Shown here: positions 25,020-35,040 of the stretch, one piece after another
How the letters are laid out: every line of letters begins with the position of its first letter
Numbering within the stretch: the stretch's first letter is position 1
Assembly: GCF_028867935.1 (NCBI RefSeq)
Contig: NZ_JAPQNS010000007.1
Coordinates: 62,001-126,000 of the forward strand
Reading direction: 5' to 3'
Origin: Flavobacterium sp. SUN052
Lineage (GTDB): Bacteria > Bacteroidota > Bacteroidia > Flavobacteriales > Flavobacteriaceae
DNA: 64,000 nt
Made by a program: the position numbers and the translations under genes
The notes under the pieces: generated by a model
Told to the model about the DNA's origin: nothing
Seen by the model: the letters and a program-made list of their open reading frames with translations, nothing else
The model's database searches: none

Positions 25020-26411
25020 ATGAAAAACACCCTGCGCCTTTTTCACCTCCTGCTTATTCTGACTTCGGCGAGTCAAATCTACGCTCAACAAGCCCAATCG
25101 ATTGCCCAAAAAGCGGATGACTATCTGACAGCTATCACTCGCTTGCACCGGTTCAACGGGACTGTATTGATTGCGCATCGGGACACTGTCTTATTGCAAA
25201 AAGGATATGGCTGGCGGAATGAGTCAGCACAAACCAGCAATGATACCAACAGTATTTTTCAGCTTGGTTCAATCACCAAAACCTTTGTTGGTGCCGCTGT
25301 TCTGCAATTACAAGCCGAGGGGAAATTATCCGTAAAAGACAAGTTGAGCCAATACTTGCCTGATTATCCCGAAGGCAATCGAATTACCCTAAACGACTTG
25401 TTTGCCCATACCTCCGGCATTTACGACTACAAAAGCTTTCTTTATAGCCCGCCGGGACCGGACAAAGTGGATTTTACCCATCCAGTCCCCAAAGAGAAAA
25501 TCGTGTCGATGTTCAGTAGCAAACCATCAACGGATAGGCCTGGCAGTAAAGAGCACTATACCAATTCTGGTTATTTTCTGCTTGGGCTGGTCATTGAGAA
25601 AGTTACTGGCAAACCCTTCGAAACGGTTGTTCGGGAGCGATTTCTGAAGCCCTTGCAACTCACTCGTACGGGCTTTGACTTTATCAATTTACGGCAGCCA
25701 GGGAAAACTACCGGCTACTCCTATGAGAAAGATTCGGTATTGGTGGCGGCTGCACTGATCGACTCGACGGCGGGGTACGCAGCCGGGGGCATGTACAGTA
25801 CTATTGGCGATTTGTACCGCTGGTCACGTGCCTTACAAACGCAGCAGGTGTTGACGCCTGAAAACTGGAAACTCGCCTTATTACCCATCGGAAAAACGAA
25901 GTGGGGTTATGGATGGGGCACTAGCACATTCAAGTCACCGAACGACCTGGTGTTTCAGAATGGCAACTTACCCGGCTTCGGCACGTACCTTATTCTTTTC
26001 CCCAAAGAGGAGATGGTGATTATTGTGCTGAGCAATGTGGATGATGCATCGGATCTCACCTCGACGGAGCCTATTGTTAGAGATCTGGCGTTTATCTCGT
26101 TTGGACTCCCTTACCAAATACCTAAAAACCATAAAGCCATCACGGTGAGCGAAACCATACTTCGCCAATACGTGGGGGTTTACCAGGAAGAAACCGGCAA
26201 ACGAAAAATGACCATCACACTGGAGAAGGGAAAACTGTCACTTCAAGTAACGGGGCAATCAAAACTGGAAATTTACCCGGAGAGCGAAACTGATTTCTTT
26301 CTGAAAATAGTCGACGCGCAATTAACCTTTCTGAAAAACCCAACGGGTCAGGTGGAGCAGATTTTGGTACGGCAGAATGACGGAGATTTTCATTGGAAGA
26401 AAATAGACTAA
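25020..26411 (+). CDS. Exported serine hydrolase, class C beta-lactamase/AmpH-like fold
   Basis: 463-aa periplasmic protein (signal about 1-22). The SxxK motif is S84-I-T-K87, the YxN motif is Y180-T-N182, and the third motif region reads FQNGNLPGF near 317, where HxG is common. Residues 370-463 form a C-terminal beta domain (YVGVYQEETGKRKMTITLE) found in many non-lactamase members. Such proteins are usually esterases, D-aminopeptidases or cell-wall peptidases; resistance function cannot be inferred. Confidence 0.93.
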   Translation: MKNTLRLFHLLLILTSASQIYAQQAQSIAQKADDYLTAITRLHRFNGTVLIAHRDTVLLQKGYGWRNESAQTSNDTNSIFQLGSITKTFVGAAVLQLQAEGKLSVKDKLSQYLPDYPEGNRITLNDLFAHTSGIYDYKSFLYSPPGPDKVDFTHPVPKEKIVSMFSSKPSTDRPGSKEHYTNSGYFLLGLVIEKVTGKPFETVVRERFLKPLQLTRTGFDFINLRQPGKTTGYSYEKDSVLVAAALIDSTAGYAAGGMYSTIGDLYRWSRALQTQQVLTPENWKLALLPIGKTKWGYGWGTSTFKSPNDLVFQNGNLPGFGTYLILFPKEEMVIIVLSNVDDASDLTSTEPIVRDLAFISFGLPYQIPKNHKAITVSETILRQYVGVYQEETGKRKMTITLEKGKLSLQVTGQSKLEIYPESETDFFLKIVDAQLTFLKNPTGQVEQILVRQNDGDFHWKKID

Positions 26412-26456
26412 AATGAGTACATTGCCTCTGTATTCTACACCTGACTGAACAAATTC

Positions 26457-27506
26457 ATGAAACAACGATTAGCACCTATTGCCCTCATTCTGAGTTTACT
26501 GCTTGGCTGTGACCGGGATTCTTTGATCCGGTACCCAACAGCTTCCTTTCCAACAGAACCAGTTAATCTGGCGGAGCTTAATACCCCCTCCAACGATTAT
26601 AACTCTGCTGGCCCTCCCACACTGATTTCGGGAATGGACTTCTTTTTCTCTTCTGATCGACCCATTAACAGTCAAAGTCTGAGCCAACCCTATGCTCTAG
26701 CCGCAAAAGGTAAGTTTGATATACTTGGTTATCAGATTTTTATATTTTTTAACCAGAATAGTGGAACGTGGCAATGGCAGGTTAGTCCCTCAGTGTCACC
26801 TGCTTCAGATCGGTATCCGCCAAGTTTTGAATATAGTGTATTACAACAGATGAATACCTCGGGTAATGAATTGGGGCCATACATCCATATGGTGAATAGG
26901 TCAGAAAGTGATTTATTTATGAATGCAAGCGACAGTACAGGCAATCTCGACATCTATTTTCTGTCGTACCCAAAAACCTGTATTGACTGTAGTATGCCCC
27001 TACCCAAATCCGAACGCAAGGCTGCTACCCGGCTCAATTCGACTAAAGATGATGCTTATCCAACCTTGACTGCCGATAACAGTCAACTGTTGTTTACCTC
27101 AAACCGCAATGGTTCGTTCGATCTGTTCTCAATAGACGTCAGCGGGAAACCATTCAACGAAGCGCTCGTGGGCGACAACTCTCCGCAAGCAGTTGAAGTA
27201 CTTAATAGCCCAGCCGATGACAAATGTCCTTATATTAACGGCTCACTGTTAGTATTCACCTCGAACCGGGCGGGTGGCTACGGTGGCTTTGATCTGTATT
27301 ATTCCCGTCGAATAAACGGGCAGTGGTCAGCCCCAGTCAATTTTGGCCCCACTATCAACACTGCCGCCGACGAATACCGACCGGTGCCTTTTCGCACCGA
27401 AGCGTTTGAGAATAACCTGATGATTTTCTCCTCAAATCGAGCAGGCGGACAGGGTGGCTTTGACTTGTATTATGTCGGAGTCCCTAAAAATCTGATTGTG
27501 GACTGA
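26457..27506 (+). CDS. PD40 (WD40-like propeller) lipoprotein of unknown role
   Basis: 349-aa lipoprotein. The N-terminus ends in a lipobox, LSLLLGC with the lipidated Cys at 18. Later residues contain propeller repeats of the PD40 type (AYPTLTADNSQLLFTSNRNGSFDLF, SNRAGGYGGFDLYYS and SNRAGGQGGFDLYYV). Such blades are common in OmpA-linked and T9SS-associated proteins, but there is no OmpA domain here. Likely attached to the outer membrane; binding partner unknown. It stands 45 bp after the serine hydrolase gene and may be co-transcribed with it. Confidence 0.88.
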   Translation: MKQRLAPIALILSLLLGCDRDSLIRYPTASFPTEPVNLAELNTPSNDYNSAGPPTLISGMDFFFSSDRPINSQSLSQPYALAAKGKFDILGYQIFIFFNQNSGTWQWQVSPSVSPASDRYPPSFEYSVLQQMNTSGNELGPYIHMVNRSESDLFMNASDSTGNLDIYFLSYPKTCIDCSMPLPKSERKAATRLNSTKDDAYPTLTADNSQLLFTSNRNGSFDLFSIDVSGKPFNEALVGDNSPQAVEVLNSPADDKCPYINGSLLVFTSNRAGGYGGFDLYYSRRINGQWSAPVNFGPTINTAADEYRPVPFRTEAFENNLMIFSSNRAGGQGGFDLYYVGVPKNLIVD

Positions 27507-27575
27507 TCGTTTATAAACGCGAAAGCGTTAGACAGCGTTGCAATCCCGCTTTCCTGGGAAAAACACGCTGGTTCT

Positions 27576-28571
27576 ATGCGCTATCTTCTCCCCTGCCTTT
27601 TCGTACTGCTTAACGCGGCAACTTTCGCTCAAACCCAGCCTTCAGGTACCCCCATTATTTTCGATACAGATATTGGCCCCGACTACGATGATATTGGCGC
27701 TATCACGATGCTTCATGCCTTTGCCGATAGCGGACGGGCCAACATACTGGCCACTGTTGCCAGCAGTCAATATCCTCGTGTAGCGGCCGTATTGAGCGTG
27801 ATGAACACCTATTTCGGTCGCCCCAGCATTCCTATTGGCGTACCCAAAGGTCAGGCCGTGCAGGATGCCGACAAACAGCACTGGACTGATACACTCGTGG
27901 CCCGTTACCCCCACGCCATTAAAACGAATGATGAAGTCCCCGATGCGATAACTGTCTACCGCCGTATTCTGGCTTCGCAGCCCGACAAAAGTGTGACAGT
28001 GGTGACCGTGGGTTTTCTGACTAATCTGGCCAATTTGCTGCAATCTCAACCCGATCAGTATTCTAAATTAAACGGCCGCGATCTGGTAGCCCAAAAGGTG
28101 AATCAGCTGGTGAGTATGGCGGGCACCTTTCCAACCGGTCACGAATACAATGTTCATAGAGACACGCCAGCTTCCAAAATAGTATTTACAGAATGGCCTA
28201 CGCCGGTCCTTCTGAGCGGATTCGAGATTGGTAACAAAGTCAAATCAGGTTTACCCTTGATTCAAAACCAGACCATTCGAAACAGCCCCGTCAAGGATGT
28301 TTTTCGAATCAGTATTCCGCTGGACAAAAATGACAAAGACGGACGCATGAGCTGGGACCAAACCGCTGTGTTGGTTGCTGTTCGGGGAACCGAGCCCTAC
28401 TACAGCACTGTATCGGGGCGGCTCACCATGCTCGACGACAAAGGAACCAATGGCTGGGACTCAACCCAAACTGGTCATCGCTATCTGGTCGAGAAAGCAC
28501 CCGTGAGTAAGGTTGCCGGGCTTATTAACCAGTTGATGATGCACCAACCCCGCCCAACAAAACAGCGCTAA
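27576..28571 (+). CDS. Nucleoside hydrolase (IUNH family), exported
   Basis: 331-aa hydrolase with a signal peptide (MRYLLPCLFVLLNAATFAQ). The calcium-site Asp residues are D30, D32, D36, D38 and D39 (FDTDIGPDYDD), the canonical spacing apart from one extra pair, unlike the other copy at 13589. Other family landmarks are IPIGVPKG, TVVTVGFLTNLANLL and NVHRDTPASKIVF. A periplasmic role in releasing bases from nucleosides is likely. Sequence differs widely from the copy at 13589-14557, so the two probably differ in substrate. Confidence 0.92.
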   Translation: MRYLLPCLFVLLNAATFAQTQPSGTPIIFDTDIGPDYDDIGAITMLHAFADSGRANILATVASSQYPRVAAVLSVMNTYFGRPSIPIGVPKGQAVQDADKQHWTDTLVARYPHAIKTNDEVPDAITVYRRILASQPDKSVTVVTVGFLTNLANLLQSQPDQYSKLNGRDLVAQKVNQLVSMAGTFPTGHEYNVHRDTPASKIVFTEWPTPVLLSGFEIGNKVKSGLPLIQNQTIRNSPVKDVFRISIPLDKNDKDGRMSWDQTAVLVAVRGTEPYYSTVSGRLTMLDDKGTNGWDSTQTGHRYLVEKAPVSKVAGLINQLMMHQPRPTKQR

Positions 28572-28786
28572 CATCACTAGCCAGTATTTGTATTAATTTA
28601 TGATTTAAAAGCACACTCACAAGTTTTGATATAGAGAAAATTGGGCAATATTGGTGTAGAAAAATTGTAAACTATACCCGGACGGCCTGCTTGATCGACA
28701 ACTACCTACTTCGGCAAACTCACTTCCCTGTTTTACTCCGTGGTTCCATGAGGCCAGTGGGGCGTTGGGGCATTCTGGTGACCCAA

Positions 28787-29917
28787 ATGGTTTACGCCCG
28801 TTTGCTGCTTCCTACTTTGTGCCTGTTCTTTTCCAGCACCTTTTTCGCATGGAGCCAACATGCTATACCAACGCCTGACTCCACGCAGCTGTCTACTTCC
28901 ATCCAAGCCGTAGACTCTACCCACCATAAAAGCAGATTCATACCACTACCGATAGCCTATTATTCCCCCGAATCTAGATTCGCGTATGGCATCATGGGAG
29001 CCTGTCTGTTCCGAACAGGCCCGGACACGCGAACATCTAACCTAGATTTGGCCGTGGTCAATACGCAGAACAGGCAGCTCGTTCTCGATGCACTCTACAC
29101 CATATTTACTAACCACGAACGCTACCTCATAAAAGGCATTATCCTCTACAGTAAATTCCCAGAATTCTATTACGGGCTGGGTCATGCTACACTGCCCCAA
29201 AATCGTGAATTGATTGCTTACGACAGTTTCCGGGCTTTCAACCGAGTGTTACGACAAGTCCAGAAAGGGTGGTTTGTGGGCGTACAACATCAATTTCTGA
29301 AGACTTTCAATGTCAAACGATCACACAACAATTCTCCTTCAGAAACACGGCTTATTGGCGCTTCGGGTAGCCAGACAAACGGGCTGGGACTAGTTAGCCT
29401 TGTTGATACCCGCGATAATATTTACTCGGCTACACGGGGCTGGTATGCTGAGACCTCTACATTGGTTTATAGAAAGCTTCTGGGCAGTAATTTCACATTC
29501 ACCAATTATCTGGTTGATTTCCGGCATTATCATGCGCTAAGTCCCCGTACTATTCTGGCGGGGCAAGTATTTGGCAATTTCAATGTAGGGATTGTTCCGT
29601 TTAAGCAGGCAGCCACCCTGGGGGGAGCGTCATTAATGCGCGGCTTTTACAACGGCCGCTATCGCGATAACCACGCCCTGGTGGTGCAGGCTGAAATTCG
29701 GCAGAAGTTTTTCAAGCGCTTGGGTGGAGCCGCTTTTATTTCGGCGGGTGATGTAGCCAGCAAAATCAGTGAATTTTCAGTCAAAGAGGCAAAAGTTACG
29801 GGTGGAATGGGGTTAAGGATTGTCTTGAGCCGACAGGAAAACGTAAATCTGCGGATAGATTACGCTATGGGAAAGCATGCCCACGGCATCTACTTTGGCA
29901 TCTCTGAAGCATTCTGA
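28787..29917 (+). CDS. BamA/TamA-like (surface-antigen barrel) outer-membrane protein
   Basis: 376-aa protein from the chosen start. ATG at 28787 (MVYARLLLPTLCLFF) gives a clean signal peptide; ATG at 28748 and a TTG at 28691 are alternatives in the same frame. The barrel carries VSLVDTRDNIYSATRGWYAE and the signature LGGASLMRGFYNGRYRDNH, typical of the bacterial surface antigen (Omp85) C-terminus, and ends in YFGISEAF with terminal Phe. It has no POTRA domains, so it resembles patatin/phosphoesterase-associated barrels rather than BamA itself. Function unknown. Confidence 0.85.
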   Translation: MVYARLLLPTLCLFFSSTFFAWSQHAIPTPDSTQLSTSIQAVDSTHHKSRFIPLPIAYYSPESRFAYGIMGACLFRTGPDTRTSNLDLAVVNTQNRQLVLDALYTIFTNHERYLIKGIILYSKFPEFYYGLGHATLPQNRELIAYDSFRAFNRVLRQVQKGWFVGVQHQFLKTFNVKRSHNNSPSETRLIGASGSQTNGLGLVSLVDTRDNIYSATRGWYAETSTLVYRKLLGSNFTFTNYLVDFRHYHALSPRTILAGQVFGNFNVGIVPFKQAATLGGASLMRGFYNGRYRDNHALVVQAEIRQKFFKRLGGAAFISAGDVASKISEFSVKEAKVTGGMGLRIVLSRQENVNLRIDYAMGKHAHGIYFGISEAF

Positions 29918-29962
29918 TGCAGCCAGACAACTAGGTTTGTGGTAAACGTCCTGTACATCCTC

Positions 29963-30058
29963 GGACAGCTAGGTGTCCGGTATCGTACAATCCGAGCATT
30001 CACATAGGCCTTTGCTGGGTTATCTAAAGCGTTTGGGGAATATGGTACAAAAGTTGAG
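29963..30058 (+). promoter_or_regulatory. Possible sigma-54-like promoter with upstream palindrome
   Basis: TGGTAC-AAAAG-TTGAG (30043-30058) fits the sigma-54 layout TGGCAC-N5-TTGCW, with T for C in the first box and A for C in the second. GGACAGCTAGGTGTCC (29963-29978) is an interrupted palindrome about 65 bp upstream, nested in CTCGGA...TCCGAG (29960-29996), where an activator could bind. The second mismatch weakens the case. Confidence 0.35.
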
Positions 30059-30081
30059 CGACTCTCCAAAACCTTCAGCCT

Positions 30082-32454
30082 ATGTTCCGCTCTTACCTCA
30101 AAATTGCTTTGCGTCAGTTGTGGCGCAACAGACTTTTTAGCCTGATCAATATTCTGGGCTTAACGGTCGGGTTGGCCGTCAGCATGTTCATTGCTCTGTA
30201 CGTGTGGCACGAGTTTCATTACGACCGTTTCGAGCCGTTTGCCGACCGCACGTACCGGATTGTATCGGCTACGAAGTTCGGCGAGAACGAGGTATTCATG
30301 ACTGGCTTACATGAGTCGTTCGGGCGGGAGATAAAGCGGCAGTTACCCGACGTGCAGGAGGTTGTTCGGGTTTCGGACGGGGGTGGTAAAGTCATGCTCC
30401 AATCCGATGCTGAGCACCAGTTTAAAGAAGAATCCGTGGCTTTTGCCGATGCTTCGCTATTGCCCACAATGGGCTTCACCTTATTAAATGGGGCCAATCC
30501 CAAAACCGCGCTTGCCGAGCCGGGCCGCATCGTAATCAACCGCGAGCTCGCCCTGAAGTATTTCAATAGTACCGATGTTGTGGGCAAGACCCTAAAATAT
30601 GACCGGCAGTACTCTCTCACGGTTGCTGGGGTTCTGGACGATTTTCCGACAAGCAGTTATTTTGACTTTAAGGGATTTATCTCTTTAGCAAGCATGCCAA
30701 CGCTCGGCCCGTCGCCCAAGAGTATGTTTGTGGGAAGCGGGTTTCTGGAAACATTTCTGGTTCTTCGGCCCGATGCCAACCCTAATGCCATTGGCAAAAA
30801 GCTCAAAGCTATTAGTAAGAATGTGTATTTCCGGGATGAAAAAGCCTCCTATTCACTCGAAGCCCTACCCTCGCTCCATTTAGTGCAACGGGGCGAAACC
30901 GATCCAAAGCAGATACTATATGTGTTTCTGACTATTGCGCTGGCCATTTTGTCGCTGGCTGTTATCAACTACATTAGCCTCACTACCGCCCGCGCTACGC
31001 AACGCGCCCGCGAAGTTGGTATTCGCAAGGCGGTAGGTGGGTTGCGTCAAGAGTTGATCGGTCAGTTTTTTATGGAGTCATTTCTAACTACCACACTCGC
31101 CTTTACATTTGCCATTTTTCTGGTTGTGAGCCTGTTACCCATAGTTAAAACTTCGCTTCAGCTGCCAGTCGATAATCAGGTATTTGGGCAACCAATTTAT
31201 TGGGTAGTGATGGGTAGCCTCTGGCTTGGCTGTGCGGTGCTGGCAGGAAGTTATCCTGCTTTACTGTTGTCGGGGTTCAGGCCGCAGGAGGTGCTCAAAG
31301 GAAGTGTAGCCCTAGGGTTGGGCGGAGCAGCGAATGTTCGGCGGGTGTTTACGACAGTACAGTTTGCGGCTTCGGTTGGCTTACTGATCTGTAGTCTGGT
31401 CATCTATGCCCAGATGCGCTACCTCCACTCCAAACAGATTGGTATCGACAGGGCGCAGGTAGTTGCCCTTCGTGTTGACCCCAGCATGAAAAATCAGTTT
31501 GGCCCGCTGCGCAACGCCGTCCGGCAATGGGCTGGCCCGGAGCGGGTTTCAGCGACTAACACGGCTCTCTTCACGTTCAATATGATGACGTATTTTGCCG
31601 AAACAAAAGCAAAAAAACAGCTCATGGTAAACGCCATGACGGTTGATACCGCTTTTTTCAACATGATGGGCGTTCAGTGGAATCAACGGCCCGATGGCTG
31701 GCCAAAGCGTACAATTAACAAGGAGTTGGTTGTGTACAATCAGACCCTGATGAAAGAAGCCAATGTCTCTCAAAAGCTTCGCCAGTCAGAATTATTTACG
31801 GGTGAGCTTGTCGACGGCGTGGTGGCTGACTTTCACAACCGGAGTTTGCACCAGGGGGTGATGCCGCTTCGCGTAAGCGTGGTGAGCGACACTAGCCGGG
31901 CGGTAGTTGAAAATGGTGGGTATCTGCTCATTCGGCTCGATCCGCACACTGACGTAACAGCAGCACTGGCTCAGCTTAAACTATTGTATTCTCAACACCA
32001 GCCAACCACTCCTTTTGATTATTATTTTCTGGACGATGCTTACCGAGAACTCTACACAAAAGAAACCCGACTTGCTCGGTTGCTCACCAGCTTTACAGGA
32101 CTCGCGCTCCTGGTGGCTTGCTTAGGGTTGCTTGGCTTAGTGACCTTTGCGGTAGAAACGCGCAATAAAGAAATTGGTATTCGGAAAGTGCTTGGCGCTT
32201 CGGTTTCGAGCATTGTGGGTTTGCTTTCCCGCGATTTCGTCCGGGTTGTGCTTATTGGTATCGTTTTAGCTTCGCCCCTAGCCTGGTGGGCCATGAACAA
32301 GTGGTTGCAGGATTTTGCGTATAAAATCGATATTGAATGGTGGATGTTTGCCTTGGCAGGTGGCTTGGCACTTTTACTGACTTTGCTAACTGTATCGGTT
32401 CAAAGCATCCGGGCAGCCCTGGTAAATCCAGTAAAGAGTTTACGGGATTTGTAA
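30082..32454 (+). CDS. MacB/FtsX-type ABC transporter permease
   Basis: 790-aa inner-membrane permease with two FtsX units. The start MFRSYLKIALRQLWRNRLFSLINILGL is the standard opening of this Bacteroidota family. TM1 (about 20-42) is followed by a MacB periplasmic domain. Then come three TM segments around 285-430 with YISLTTARATQRAREVGIRKAVGG, a second periplasmic domain, and three TM segments near 665-785 with VETRNKEIGIRKVLGASV. No ATPase gene lies nearby, which is usual for these solitary genes. Likely role: mechanotransmission-type export or lipoprotein/antimicrobial handling. The upstream region holds a possible sigma-54 promoter. Confidence 0.95.
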   Translation: MFRSYLKIALRQLWRNRLFSLINILGLTVGLAVSMFIALYVWHEFHYDRFEPFADRTYRIVSATKFGENEVFMTGLHESFGREIKRQLPDVQEVVRVSDGGGKVMLQSDAEHQFKEESVAFADASLLPTMGFTLLNGANPKTALAEPGRIVINRELALKYFNSTDVVGKTLKYDRQYSLTVAGVLDDFPTSSYFDFKGFISLASMPTLGPSPKSMFVGSGFLETFLVLRPDANPNAIGKKLKAISKNVYFRDEKASYSLEALPSLHLVQRGETDPKQILYVFLTIALAILSLAVINYISLTTARATQRAREVGIRKAVGGLRQELIGQFFMESFLTTTLAFTFAIFLVVSLLPIVKTSLQLPVDNQVFGQPIYWVVMGSLWLGCAVLAGSYPALLLSGFRPQEVLKGSVALGLGGAANVRRVFTTVQFAASVGLLICSLVIYAQMRYLHSKQIGIDRAQVVALRVDPSMKNQFGPLRNAVRQWAGPERVSATNTALFTFNMMTYFAETKAKKQLMVNAMTVDTAFFNMMGVQWNQRPDGWPKRTINKELVVYNQTLMKEANVSQKLRQSELFTGELVDGVVADFHNRSLHQGVMPLRVSVVSDTSRAVVENGGYLLIRLDPHTDVTAALAQLKLLYSQHQPTTPFDYYFLDDAYRELYTKETRLARLLTSFTGLALLVACLGLLGLVTFAVETRNKEIGIRKVLGASVSSIVGLLSRDFVRVVLIGIVLASPLAWWAMNKWLQDFAYKIDIEWWMFALAGGLALLLTLLTVSVQSIRAALVNPVKSLRDL

Positions 32455-32470
32455 GTAGAGAGTTTCATGG

Positions 32471-34849
32471 CTACCTCGGCAGGTACACGGTAAACGTGGC
32501 CCCCTCCCCTATCTTGGCGTGGGCCGACACCGCCCCGCCGTGATTGTCGGCCACTTTTTGCACGATAGCCAGGCCAATGCCCGTTCCGGCGTATTGTAAC
32601 TTACCGTGTAGCCGCTGAAAAACCTGAAAAATGCGGTTTCGGTATCGGTCATCAAATCCTATCCCGTTGTCGGCAATGGAGATAACATGATACGAAGCAG
32701 CCCGACGAAGCGGTTTTACGTCTAACGGCAAGGCGTTGTAACCAATGACTTTAGCCTCAATGTGAATGCTGGCAATGGCATTTTGCCGCTTAAATTTCAG
32801 TGCATTCGACAGCAAGTTTAGTAACAGCTGTTGAAGCTGAAATTCATCGCCTAACACAACGGGCAGTTCCCCAACGTGTATGGTTGCCTCAGCATCAGCA
32901 ATAGCAAGTTCCAAATCGTCGATAACCCGGTTCAGCACATCGGCCATTTTCACCGACCGCATGGTATCGGTGTAAGTCGATAAGCGGGAATAGGTCAGCA
33001 GGTCCCGAATCAGACTCGACATACGTCCTGCCGCAGCCTGCATCCGATTAATAATATCAGCGCCATCGCCCAGCGGTTCGGCATACGTGCTCTTAAGCAT
33101 GTCGCCAAATGCCTGAATCTTGCGAAGAGGTTCCTGTAAATCGTGCGACGCCACATAGGCAAACTGCTGAAGATTTTCGTTGGATCGCTTCAGATCGGCC
33201 ACCGAGTTTTCGAGTTCTTGTTGCAATTTCTTGAGGGACGTGTAATCGCTGAACGTAACCAGTACCGCATCATCGGCTTTGGTAGCCATAATATCCAGCC
33301 ACGCATCAATTCCCCCACCGTCGTAATGGAAATCGAAGCGTAGCGCTTCGCCCGTTTCGTACGTATGTCGGTATCGCTCAAAAAGTCCGTTACTCTTATA
33401 ATCTGGAAACCATCGGCTACCCAGTTCCCCTACCACGGCGTTGGGTTCCTGCCCTACATACCCAGCCAGCTGCCGGTTAGCTGTCTGAAACCGAAAATCA
33501 ATTAAATTCCCTTTACCGTCGCGCACGGGAACGAACAGAAAAATACCCGTTTGAGCCGTGTCGATTACAGTCTGGAGTTGTGATGCCGACTGCTTGGCCT
33601 TTTTGGTTGCCCGTTTAAATGCGGTGATGTCCGAGAACGTTACCACAAACCCATCGCCCAGCTTTTGGGCCGAAACCGCCAGCCAGAAATCCAGACCATC
33701 GTAATTGTAGTAGGTTTCTTTCCGGAATGGTTCACCCGTTTCGGTCGTGTTCACATACGCATCGAACAAACCAGACTCCCGATTACCAGGAAAGACCCGA
33801 AGCAATGTCCGGCCGATCATTTGCTTTAAAGTCTTGCCAACAAGGTGTACACAAGCCTGATTGGCCATTACAAACCTAAAGTCGACAATCACATCATGCT
33901 GCTTGGGATCACGGATGGCTTCAAACGCTATTATACCGCTATCTGAACTGTCAAGGATACTATTGAGCAGTTTGGTTTGTTGCTTATTCTGGTTCAGTTG
34001 CCACTCAATTGACTGTTGTGCCTGCTTCAGTTGGGTAAAATCGGTGAAGGTCACCAGCACATCGTTGCCTTGCCGAATCGCTTGTACATCGAACCACACA
34101 TCAAAACCGTCGACGTTGTAGTTAATTTCGTATCGGCTGCTCTCCCCCGTTTCATACGTTCGTCTAAAGCTCTCGAAAGCTACTGTCTCCCGATAGCTGA
34201 TAAACCAATCAGATACTAGTGCCCCCCGTAACTGATCGGGTGTTTTACCAACCAAACCCGCCACTAAGCGATTAATTGCCTGAAACCGAAAATCAGTTAG
34301 CAAACCAGTCTCATCAACTACCGGACTTAGAACCCCAATTCCCGCTTGCGAGAAATCGATAACGGCCTGTAAATAATCTGTAGCCTTTTGTTCGACCAGA
34401 TGCGCTTCTATAGACGGTTGTTCCAGTTGCTTTTCAGGAGGGAGGATCCTCCGAACGCTCAACACCCCATCACCCACCCGCTTCCGATTAACCACATATT
34501 TGGTACCCAGCTCCTTATCAACATACGTAGACTCCTGAGGTTGACCTGTTTCTACCAGATTACACAGCTCTTGAAAATGCGCTTCGTCTACTGAGTCAAA
34601 CAATGGCGCTTCTGGAAAGACCAGCGCATCGCCCAATACCTGACCGGAAATTTGGCTGCGATCGGATGAGGCTTGATTGGAATAATTGACACGAAAATTA
34701 ACAATCTGCGCCTTTTCATCACGAATTGCCCGCATCCAGATTACCTGATCAGGCAATGCATCAAATAATTCGGCGAGAAAAAAATCAGTGTCCTGCCCGG
34801 TTAACATGTTCGTGGCAATAGAGGAGTACGTTGGCTTTATGACTGGCAA
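32471..34849 (-). CDS. Four-PAS sensor histidine kinase
   Basis: 792-aa kinase without clear membrane segments, thus probably cytoplasmic. Four PAS domains lie near 20-130, 150-275, 290-400 and 425-540; the last three share the pattern DFRFxxxNRxxAxLVGKT or close variants. The HisKA helix carries H569 in ASHDLQEPLRK. The HATPase domain has the N-box LLNLLSNALKF, G1 IADNGIGFDD and G2 GTGIGLAIVQKVADNHGG. It has no receiver domain and no response regulator next to it, so its partner is elsewhere. It converges on the FtsX permease and diverges from the lamin-tail nuclease gene. Confidence 0.95.
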   Translation of the reverse strand: MPVIKPTYSSIATNMLTGQDTDFFLAELFDALPDQVIWMRAIRDEKAQIVNFRVNYSNQASSDRSQISGQVLGDALVFPEAPLFDSVDEAHFQELCNLVETGQPQESTYVDKELGTKYVVNRKRVGDGVLSVRRILPPEKQLEQPSIEAHLVEQKATDYLQAVIDFSQAGIGVLSPVVDETGLLTDFRFQAINRLVAGLVGKTPDQLRGALVSDWFISYRETVAFESFRRTYETGESSRYEINYNVDGFDVWFDVQAIRQGNDVLVTFTDFTQLKQAQQSIEWQLNQNKQQTKLLNSILDSSDSGIIAFEAIRDPKQHDVIVDFRFVMANQACVHLVGKTLKQMIGRTLLRVFPGNRESGLFDAYVNTTETGEPFRKETYYNYDGLDFWLAVSAQKLGDGFVVTFSDITAFKRATKKAKQSASQLQTVIDTAQTGIFLFVPVRDGKGNLIDFRFQTANRQLAGYVGQEPNAVVGELGSRWFPDYKSNGLFERYRHTYETGEALRFDFHYDGGGIDAWLDIMATKADDAVLVTFSDYTSLKKLQQELENSVADLKRSNENLQQFAYVASHDLQEPLRKIQAFGDMLKSTYAEPLGDGADIINRMQAAAGRMSSLIRDLLTYSRLSTYTDTMRSVKMADVLNRVIDDLELAIADAEATIHVGELPVVLGDEFQLQQLLLNLLSNALKFKRQNAIASIHIEAKVIGYNALPLDVKPLRRAASYHVISIADNGIGFDDRYRNRIFQVFQRLHGKLQYAGTGIGLAIVQKVADNHGGAVSAHAKIGEGATFTVYLPR

Positions 34850-35007
34850 ATTAGGTGCCAGTACAATTCAATCCTATCACCATTAAACAATTTGGAGAGC
34901 GTTTAGTGATGGAAGGTAAAATGAATGCCAACTTCGGTTACGAAACAAACTCTAAAATTGATACTACTTCGTAACAGTGACTTAACAATAGTGCGTTCAA
35001 AGGAATG

Positions 35008-35015
35008 TAGCTTTG
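35008..35015 (+). promoter_or_regulatory. Candidate -7 element for the first lamin-tail nuclease gene
   Basis: TAGCTTTG matches TAnnTTTG and ends 25 nt before the ATG at 35041, the same spacing as the element before the paralogue at 39162. No clear TTG -33 element is present; TTAAC lies about where it should be. Confidence 0.45.
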
Positions 35016-35040
35016 CAGTGTTAAACTCTATTTAATTTCT

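Noticed and set aside
25020..26411. Antibiotic-resistance beta-lactamase
   Set aside because: Only the general SxxK and YxN fold motifs are present with a non-lactamase C-terminal domain; the family is mostly peptidases and esterases.
27516..27529. AACGC-GAAA-GCGTT hairpin before the second nucleoside hydrolase
   Set aside because: Five-base stem with a common tetraloop; too short to support a terminator or riboswitch call.
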